Under the pieces are notes generated by a model. The model saw only the letters and a program-made list of their open reading frames with translations, made no database searches and was not told where the DNA came from. 38,147 bases of DNA, from positions 35,166 to 73,312 of the forward strand of contig DITE01000029.1 of the NCBI GenBank assembly GCA_002422725.1. Reading direction: 5' to 3'. The position numbers and the translations under genes were made by a program. Shown piece by piece: positions 33,607 to 38,147 of this stretch (position 1 is the stretch's first letter; each line of letters opens with the position of its first letter). Source of the stretch: Bacteroidales bacterium UBA6192 (GTDB taxonomy: Bacteria > Bacteroidota > Bacteroidia > Bacteroidales > F082).

Positions 33607-34056
33607 ATGGGTAAACTTCTGGGAATTGCCTATAAATTAGCCAAATATGGCGAAATGATTGAGTGTAATGAAGCCAATGTAGGGGCTCAGACCGGGGTAG
33701 AAAACGATGTTAGAGGCATTCCCGGAAAACGACAGGTAACAGTTTTGTCAAAAGAGGGTTTCGATGCTGCCTGCGCCACCCTTGGCCAATCGCTGCCCTG
33801 GACAACACGACGGGCCAATCTGTTTGTTGAGGGAGTGAATCTGGAACAATCGACCGGAAAATTTCTTTCCATAGGCGAAATTTTACTTGAAATTACAGGA
33901 GAAACAGAACCATGTTACCGCATGGATGAACAAAGAAACGGGCTGAAAGAAGCGCTTCAACCACATTGGCGGGGAGGGGTAACCTGCCGTGTACTCAATG
34001 GAGGGCTGATCAGGCTGAACGATGCGGTGCAAATAATTGCAGATGACCATGAATAA
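33607..34056 (+). CDS. MOSC domain-containing protein
   Basis: A 149-residue stand-alone MOSC domain. MOSC domains are the C-terminal part of molybdenum cofactor sulfurases and of YiiM-type proteins, and bind or transfer sulfur or molybdenum cofactor. The stretch GVENDVRGIPGKRQVTVLSK, RRANLFVEGVNLEQSTGKF, and ITGETEPCYRMDEQRNGLKE with the conserved Cys and the end GGVTCRVLNGGLIRLNDAVQ fit the family. No pyridoxal-phosphate partner domain is present. Starts six bases after pgi; its end overlaps the next gene by eight bases, so coupled translation is likely. Confidence 0.92.
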   Translation: MGKLLGIAYKLAKYGEMIECNEANVGAQTGVENDVRGIPGKRQVTVLSKEGFDAACATLGQSLPWTTRRANLFVEGVNLEQSTGKFLSIGEILLEITGETEPCYRMDEQRNGLKEALQPHWRGGVTCRVLNGGLIRLNDAVQIIADDHE

Positions 34057-34528
34057 AAATCAGGCGATTTGGTCTGCCTTCATGCTGCTCATGATCCTTG
34101 GTTCATGCAAAGGTCCTGACGAAAATAATGCCCGGAACCTGCCTATATTAAACCTGGTTGGCACATGGGAATCAACCGGAAATACCATTTTCTACGAAAG
34201 CTGGGAGTCAAGCCCCGATTCAGGCTTAACCGGATATGCCTATAGTATCGGACAAAATGGCGACACCATGTTTTCGGAGAAGCTTCAGATTGTACAGATT
34301 CACGACAGCATGTATTATCAGGCGAAAGTATACAGGCAGAATCAAGGCCGGATCATCCGGTTTGCCATGGTAGAGCAGAGCAGCAATCAATGGATTTTTG
34401 AAAATCCATCGCACGATTACCCAAACCGGATCATTTATCGCATCGAAAACGACAGTATTCTGCATACCAGGGTCGAAAATATGCTGGGTAAGAAATCAAT
34501 TGTTTTCCGATTCAGAAAATTAAAATAA
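34049..34528 (+). CDS. DUF6265-like lipoprotein
   Basis: A 159-residue protein with lipoprotein signal MNKNQAIWSAFMLLMILGSC (lipobox Cys20) and a small beta-rich domain starting LVGTWESTGN and containing WIFENPSHDYPNRIIYRIEN, the pattern I associate with DUF6265 proteins of Bacteroidota. Function unknown; a calycin-like beta-barrel is plausible. The ATG at 34049 is chosen over TTG and ATG codons six or twelve bases upstream because it begins a normal signal. It overlaps the MOSC gene by eight bases and the nitroreductase ATG by one. Confidence 0.82.
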   Translation: MNKNQAIWSAFMLLMILGSCKGPDENNARNLPILNLVGTWESTGNTIFYESWESSPDSGLTGYAYSIGQNGDTMFSEKLQIVQIHDSMYYQAKVYRQNQGRIIRFAMVEQSSNQWIFENPSHDYPNRIIYRIENDSILHTRVENMLGKKSIVFRFRKLK

Positions 34529-35073
34529 TGAATTTCAGTGAATTGATAACAAAACGCCAAAGCGTGAGGCATTATGCTGATCGTGAGGTGGAGCTGGAAA
34601 AAATAATTCAGTGTATCGATGCTGCCCGGCTGGCTCCTTCGGCCAGCAATTCGCAACCCTGGACTTTTGTGGTGGTGCGTGAGGAACCCTTAAGAAATCA
34701 AGTGGCCGAAGCCTGCTCTGGCCCGCTGAAAACCTTTAACCGCTTTGTAAACGAAGCACCGGTAATCGTTGTTATGGTGATCGAAAAACCCAAAGCCATC
34801 ACTGAACTGGGCGGACGCATCAAGAAAAAGGACTATCCCCTGTTTGATATTGGCATCGCTGCCGAACATTTTTGCCTGCAGGCAGCCGAACTCGGTCTGG
34901 GAACATGCATGCTGGGCTGGTTCAGCGAAAAAAAAATCCAAAAACTGCTGCACATCCCTCCAAAAAAGACTATCGGGCTGGTGATTACGCTTGGCCATAC
35001 ACCCCCTGACTATCCCCTTCGCGAAAAAATCCGCAAACCGCTTGAGAAAGTTTTGAGGTTTGAAAGGTATTGA
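34528..35073 (+). CDS. Nitroreductase-family flavoprotein
   Basis: A 181-residue FMN-dependent oxidoreductase. FMN-binding start ITKRQSVRHYADREVELEKI, then AARLAPSASNSQPWTFVVVR, the central FDIGIAAEHFCLQAAELGLG and TCMLGWFSEKKIQKLLHIPP, and a basic C-terminal end typical of short nitroreductases. Substrates cannot be inferred. It overlaps the lipoprotein stop by one base and ends the pgi-MOSC-lipoprotein-nitroreductase run. Confidence 0.94.
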   Translation: MNFSELITKRQSVRHYADREVELEKIIQCIDAARLAPSASNSQPWTFVVVREEPLRNQVAEACSGPLKTFNRFVNEAPVIVVMVIEKPKAITELGGRIKKKDYPLFDIGIAAEHFCLQAAELGLGTCMLGWFSEKKIQKLLHIPPKKTIGLVITLGHTPPDYPLREKIRKPLEKVLRFERY

Positions 35074-35100
35074 AAACGCAACGAATGATTTCTACCCTCC

Positions 35101-35237
35101 TCGCTGCCGCGCGATTCCCATCGCGTGGCTTTAGTAACATTTAACACAATCAATAACATGTTCATTGCGGTTGCAGCCTTATAGCAAATGTAAAACTTCT
35201 TTCTTGTTGCCACGCAAAAGATTCGCGTGGCAGCGGG
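35101..35237 (+). mobile_element. MITE-like hairpin-ended repeat, copy 1
   Basis: About 137 bp without coding capacity. The left end CGCTGCCGCGCGA and the right end, whose reverse complement reads CGCTGCCACGCGA, are imperfect terminal inverted repeats. Each end also folds on itself: CCGCGCGAT-TCCC-ATCGCGTGG on the left (35107-35128, one G-T pair) and TGCCACGC-N9-GCGTGGCA on the right (35208-35232). A central AACATGTT palindrome lies at 35155-35162. Bases 35101-35213 match 38035-38147 at 108 of 113 positions without gaps. Palindromic ends and dispersal suggest mobilisation in trans, but no transposase is present in the window. Confidence 0.78.
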
Positions 35238-35255
35238 GTTAACTAATCTATGAAA

Positions 35256-35435
35256 CATGCGACCCCGCCGGGGTCGTGTTTGTTTTATCTGCATTTTCTA
35301 TACACATGCGACTCCTCCAGAGTCGGGGCTGAGGATTTGGGATTTCCATTGAAACGCGCCTGTTGACCACAGAGGGGTCAGATGTATATAGATAAAGATT
35401 TAATGAATCCCATCGTCCCCGGCAGGGTCGCATGT
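35256..35435. repeat. Composite inverted array of GACCCC-type hairpins
   Basis: Four short palindromes: CGACCCC-GCC-GGGGTCG (35260-35276), CGACTC-N5-GAGTCG (35309-35325), TGACC-N7-GGTCA (35364-35380) and CGTCCC-N5-GGGTCG (35414-35430). The first two carry ACATG on the left; the last two carry the complement on the right (GATGT, CATGT). Read on the minus strand, the second pair aligns with the first pair at the same 49-base period, including similar AT-rich spacers, so the whole is a large imperfect inverted repeat. Such GC-rich hairpin units are dispersed in many Bacteroidota genomes. No protein is convincingly encoded here. Confidence 0.65.
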
Positions 35436-35559
35436 CTTAAAAAACCAACAACTTAAAAGACAAAAAGCAGGTTGTGGTTGATCTCAAATACTACAGAGAT
35501 AAAGCATTGATGTGCTTGAAAGTTATGATGAAAAAAAACTATCCGTACAGAGTATAATT

Positions 35560-35583
35560 TGGCCCTTTCAGGCCATATATTTG
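35560..35583 (+). promoter_or_regulatory. Dyad and -7 element before the hydrolase-LuxR operon
   Basis: TATATTTG (35576-35583) fits TAnnTTTG. Directly upstream is TGGCC-N6-GGCCA (35560-35575), a perfect dyad where a repressor or activator could bind. The only nearby TTG (35559-35561) is 14 bases from the -7 box, too close for a normal -33, which suggests activator dependence. Confidence 0.5.
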
Positions 35584-35633
35584 CGTATAATTAATACTAA
35601 CCTGACGAACTGTTCTTGATAAACTTACAGCTC

Positions 35634-36455
35634 ATGATAAAAAGGACATTTTTGACATTGTCTGGATTTTCACTGGCTGTGATGGACAATGGAAATCATG
35701 GACCGACGATCATATTTCTTCATGGAAATTCCTTAAATTCAGAAACTTATTTTCATCAGTTCGACGATAAAACTCTTTCCGGATACAGAATTGTTGCCAT
35801 TGATTTCCCGGGCCATGGGGCTTCACCTGCCGCCACTGATCCATCAGCAATGTACAACCTTTTTTATTTCAGAGACCTGATTGCCAGAATTATTGAACAA
35901 TTAAACCTCCATAGTTATATTGTAGTTGGCCATTCCCTTGGAGGGCATGTTGCCATGGAACTGCTGCAAACCGTCAATAGGTGTAAAGGATTGTTTTTGA
36001 CCGGAGCCCCACCTGCCAGGCTTCCACTCGACACAAGCCAGTTGTTTCAGGCTGATGAGCGGGTCGGCCTTCTTTTCAAGCCGGCTTTGTCATCCATTGA
36101 GGCTCAATCACTCGCTTCGCTGCTCACTTGTGACAAACATCAGCAGCAAGTCAGCAATTGGCTGATGGCCACAGACCCTGCCTTCAGGGAGAACTTTCCT
36201 GTTTCACTGGGCGCAGGCTTAGTCTCGGACGAATTTATCCTCCTCAGAGATGCTGAGATACCTTTTGCCCTTGTGCACGGCGAAAACGATGCACTGATCA
36301 ACGCTGCTTACCTGGATGGTATCCGGTTGAATAACTTATGGCAAGGAAAGGTCATTACCGTCAAGGACGCCTGTCATCTTCCTCAGGTAGAAAACCCCTT
36401 GGCTTTTAATGCATTATTAGACAATTTTGTTCAAAGTTTCCTCAACCAAAGCTGA
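35634..36455 (+). CDS. Alpha/beta hydrolase
   Basis: A 273-residue alpha/beta-hydrolase-fold protein. Oxyanion-hole segment IIFLHGNSLNSETYFHQFDD, nucleophile Ser101 in VVGHSLGGHVAMEL, acid Asp219 in LVHGENDALIN and catalytic His248 in DACHLPQVENP, all at normal spacing, so the enzyme should be active. Substrate unknown (ester, lactone or similar). A TTG at 35616 opens the frame, but the ATG at 35634 is preferred. Only one base separates its stop from the ATG of the PAS-LuxR regulator, so the two are almost certainly one operon; a hydrolase paired with a sensor-regulator suggests it makes or removes the signal, but this is inference. Confidence 0.92.
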   Translation: MIKRTFLTLSGFSLAVMDNGNHGPTIIFLHGNSLNSETYFHQFDDKTLSGYRIVAIDFPGHGASPAATDPSAMYNLFYFRDLIARIIEQLNLHSYIVVGHSLGGHVAMELLQTVNRCKGLFLTGAPPARLPLDTSQLFQADERVGLLFKPALSSIEAQSLASLLTCDKHQQQVSNWLMATDPAFRENFPVSLGAGLVSDEFILLRDAEIPFALVHGENDALINAAYLDGIRLNNLWQGKVITVKDACHLPQVENPLAFNALLDNFVQSFLNQS

Positions 36456-36456
36456 T

Positions 36457-37206
36457 ATGGAACAAAGCCCGGCAAATCAGTTTCTTAGCTTTTTCAGGGA
36501 TTACACGAAGACCCTTGATTCATGCGCCTGTAACTGTGGAACGGAAGGTTATAAAAAAATTGATCAATACATTCTAATGCCCAGGCAGGCAATTTATGTG
36601 TTTGACTGGAAAACAAACACCTTGCCCTACAAAAGAGGGATTCAAAAGGTATTGGGCTATGCAGAGGATGATTTTACCACTGAAATCCTGGCCACCTACC
36701 TGCATCCTGAAGATGCTGAGCGATATACAAAACTGGTAAAACTCACCAACGAATGGATACGTGAGTTGAAACCAGCACCTTACACCGTTGAGGTGGCCAT
36801 TGATTACCGGATACGCCATGCCAGCGGCCATTACCTGAAAGTGATGCGGCAAAGCACCGTATTTGAGCAATGCAGAAATGCCTCTCCGAAAAGTGCTTTG
36901 AACCTGATTACCAACCTCACGGGCATAAAGAATGAAACCTCTGTAGAACTGGCAGTCACAGATGTTCATACAGAGGAAGTCCTCCTCGAAAACAAAGTAA
37001 AGTCCGATGGCAATCACCCTTTCTCGCAACGCGAACTGGAAATCATCCGGATGCTGAAACAAGGCAAACCAAGCGAAGCAATAGCCCGACAACTCTTCAT
37101 CAGCCGCCATACTGTTGATACGCACCGACGAAATATGCTATTGAAAAGCGGCTGCAAAAGTACTGCAGAGCTTGTGCATAAGGCGTCACAGCTCGGCATC
37201 ATCTGA
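36457..37206 (+). CDS. PAS-domain LuxR-type transcriptional regulator
   Basis: A 249-residue regulator. After a short N-terminus with a C23-x-C25-x-C27 motif (DSCACNCG) comes a PAS fold (about 45-165: YVFDWKTNTLPYKRGIQKVL, YLHPEDAERYTKLVKL, YRIRHASGHYLKVMRQST) and a C-terminal LuxR/GerE helix-turn-helix (about 187-249: SQRELEIIRMLKQGKPSEAI, ARQLFISRHTVDTHRRNMLL, STAELVHKA). No receiver or membrane segment, so it senses a cytoplasmic signal through the PAS domain or the cysteines. The ATG at 36457 follows the hydrolase stop by one base. Likely targets are the dyads upstream of this operon and of the next gene. Confidence 0.93.
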   Translation: MEQSPANQFLSFFRDYTKTLDSCACNCGTEGYKKIDQYILMPRQAIYVFDWKTNTLPYKRGIQKVLGYAEDDFTTEILATYLHPEDAERYTKLVKLTNEWIRELKPAPYTVEVAIDYRIRHASGHYLKVMRQSTVFEQCRNASPKSALNLITNLTGIKNETSVELAVTDVHTEEVLLENKVKSDGNHPFSQRELEIIRMLKQGKPSEAIARQLFISRHTVDTHRRNMLLKSGCKSTAELVHKASQLGII

Positions 37207-37277
37207 TGGGGATATATGCCAATAATTCCCATTATTCGTAGGATGCTTCATATTCTTTCCGCCACTACCGTTTTCAG

Positions 37278-37291
37278 TTAAGCATGCTTAA
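37278..37291. repeat. 14-bp perfect palindrome TTAAGCATGCTTAA
   Basis: Lies between the LuxR-type gene and the lipoprotein promoter, about 100 bases before the expected transcription start; possible distal operator. Confidence 0.4.
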
Positions 37292-37332
37292 TCCCTTACC
37301 TGATAAAAATAAATTAACTTACTGTTAGTGAG

Positions 37333-37352
37333 AATACTCAATATTGAGTATT
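37333..37352. promoter_or_regulatory. 20-bp perfect palindrome at the -33 region of the lipoprotein gene
   Basis: AATACTCAATATTGAGTATT is its own reverse complement. Its right end overlaps the TTG -33 box (37351-37353). Size, symmetry and position just upstream of a promoter fit an operator for a LuxR-type dimer such as that encoded directly upstream. Confidence 0.7.
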
Positions 37353-37380
37353 GGCATGAAGATATGCCAAACTATTTTTG
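37351..37380 (+). promoter_or_regulatory. Promoter of the lipoprotein gene with internal dyad
   Basis: TTG (37351-37353), 19 bases, TATTTTTG (37373-37380): complete promoter. A second dyad TTGGCAT-N6-ATGCCAA (37351-37370) fills the spacer, with the -33 box in its left arm. Transcription would start near 37387. Confidence 0.78.
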
Positions 37381-37428
37381 TCAAAAATATCGATACAACT
37401 TCTTCAATTTTTAAAACCAGTATTAATC

Positions 37429-38022
37429 ATGAAAGTTTCTAACATGAAAACAACCATTTTTACCAAGCTTCTTACTATTGTTATAACAGCAACCATTATA
37501 TTTAGCTGTAATAAAAAGGATGACGACAATAATGACTCCAAATCATCCAACCAATTAACGTACAACAACAAAACGTACCCACTTGACAAACTCATTCTGA
37601 TTTATTATGACAATAAAGACATAGATTCAAATGACACTTTAATGTATTACACCTTTGCTCTGTGCTCATCAGGAATCATTTTTAATGTAACTAATGGATT
37701 TTCTGGTAAAGGAAACTACCTTGCTTTTCATATTGCCACCACTGAGTCATCAGGTATTCAGGGTTCTTACAGTCATTTTAGTAATCTTTTTTCACCGAAG
37801 GCATTTTACGGTGATATGGGAATAAATTGTACTTCAATAGAAAATGATGAATGTGATTTAAATGCTGAGACTGTAAATGGAACGCTTTCAATCCAAGTGC
37901 TTAATAAGGAAACTCCACAAGAAGAGGTTCAATTAATTTATTCATTTACTGATGAATTCGGAAAATCTGTCAGCGGAACGTACAAAGGCAAGATAACGGA
38001 ATACCATGAAATATTAAACTAA
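37429..38022 (+). CDS. Hypothetical AT-rich lipoprotein
   Basis: An unrecognised exported protein. A lipoprotein signal is clear: MKTTIFTKLLTIVITATIIF followed by SC and then the KKDDDNN stretch typical after surface or periplasmic lipoprotein cysteines. The mature part (about 170 residues) is rich in Ser, Thr, Asn and aromatic strands (YNNKTYPLDKLILIYYDNKD, ends VSGTYKGKITEYH), suggesting a beta-sandwich; I assign no family. Starts at ATG 37429 or ATG 37444; an open frame to 37378 overlaps the -7 box and is rejected. Base composition is visibly more AT-rich than pgi or metH. It lies between the regulator gene and a MITE-like element. Confidence 0.75.
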   Translation: MKVSNMKTTIFTKLLTIVITATIIFSCNKKDDDNNDSKSSNQLTYNNKTYPLDKLILIYYDNKDIDSNDTLMYYTFALCSSGIIFNVTNGFSGKGNYLAFHIATTESSGIQGSYSHFSNLFSPKAFYGDMGINCTSIENDECDLNAETVNGTLSIQVLNKETPQEEVQLIYSFTDEFGKSVSGTYKGKITEYHEILN

Positions 38023-38034
38023 TGTATCACCCCC

Positions 38035-38147
38035 CCGCTGCTGTGCGATTCCCATCGCGTGGCTTTAGTAACATTTAACACAATCAATATCATGTTCATT
38101 GCGGTTACAGCCTTATAGCAAATGTAAAACTTCTTTCTTGTTGCCAC
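38035..38147 (+). mobile_element. MITE-like hairpin-ended repeat, copy 2 (cut by window end)
   Basis: Matches 35101-35213 in the same orientation with five mismatches in 113 positions and no gaps. Preceded by a run of seven C residues. The right terminal hairpin is outside the window. It begins 12 bases after the lipoprotein stop codon. Confidence 0.8.

Noticed and set aside
35010..35294. 94-residue minus-strand open frame across the MITE-like element
   Set aside because: It overlaps the nitroreductase end, the element and the first GACCCC hairpin, and shows no coherent domain; it is translated repeat DNA.
35248..35433. 61-residue minus-strand frame ending TTPAGSHVS
   Set aside because: It follows the hairpin array exactly; the peptide pattern is a by-product of the GACCCC palindromes.
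35256..35435. CRISPR array
   Set aside because: Repeats are palindromic, divergent and in opposite orientations, spacers are similar to each other, and no cas genes are present.
36574..37125. 183-residue minus-strand frame
   Set aside because: Antisense to the PAS-LuxR gene, no family signs, no promoter.
37221..37236. AATAAT-TCCC-ATTATT hairpin after the LuxR-type gene as a terminator
   Set aside because: The stem is all A-T pairs and no T-run follows, so it does not qualify as an intrinsic terminator.
1..38147. tRNA, rRNA, integrase or transposase genes
   Set aside because: No cloverleaf-like clusters, rRNA stretches or recombinase motifs were recognised on reading both strands.

Overview
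The window looks like chromosomal DNA from a member of the Bacteroidota, probably of the Bacteroidales type. Several independent signs agree. Many genes are preceded by the phylum-specific promoter -7 element TAnnTTTG, in the best cases with a TTG about 19-21 bases upstream. One secreted peptidase carries a type IX secretion C-terminal sorting domain. There is a PTP-A-like prolyl tripeptidyl peptidase, a bacterial GGGP-synthase-family enzyme, a zinc-ligand-free ribosomal protein L32 and a two-component pair resembling RprX/RprY. All of this comes from reading the sequence; no database search was possible.

Left part (1-12.3 kb, all minus strand): a truncated FG-GAP/VCBS-repeat exported protein, a large TPR-PAS hybrid histidine kinase, and a stand-alone receiver protein that resembles the kinase's own receiver. 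Then comes a block transcribed away from a SAM-I (S-box) riboswitch at about 12.1-12.2 kb: metH, metF, a GGGP-synthase-family gene and a ptpA-like exported peptidase. The riboswitch would shut down the last steps of methionine synthesis when S-adenosylmethionine is plentiful.

Middle part (12.5-24.8 kb): the conserved yceD-rpmF-plsX-fabH cluster (plus) with a clear promoter that forces a start-codon correction in yceD; purN (minus); lptD-like outer-membrane assembly gene (minus) divergent from a periplasmic amidase (plus) and an MCE/MlaD protein (plus); then tsaB, a HlyD/MacA-type adaptor and a TolC-type outer-membrane factor (minus), without the inner-membrane pump that such pairs normally serve.

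Right part (25-34.5 kb): a type IX-secreted M1 aminopeptidase, an AlkD-like protein, a DUF302 protein, a lipoprotein serine hydrolase, an RprXY-like two-component system (minus), then a 313-base gap holding a candidate small RNA with a perfect intrinsic terminator, followed by pgi, a MOSC protein, a DUF6265-like lipoprotein and a nitroreductase.

Far right (35.1-38.1 kb) is the most accessory-looking region. A roughly 137-bp hairpin-ended MITE-like element and a composite array of GACCCC-type hairpins precede a small cassette: an alpha/beta hydrolase, a PAS-LuxR regulator with a CxCxC motif, and an AT-rich lipoprotein gene whose promoter is packed with perfect dyads, including a 20-bp palindrome. 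A second copy of the MITE-like element, in the same orientation, begins directly after the cassette and runs off the window. The paired repeats, the dyad-rich promoters and the regulator between them are the best candidate here for a not-yet-described mobile regulatory module.
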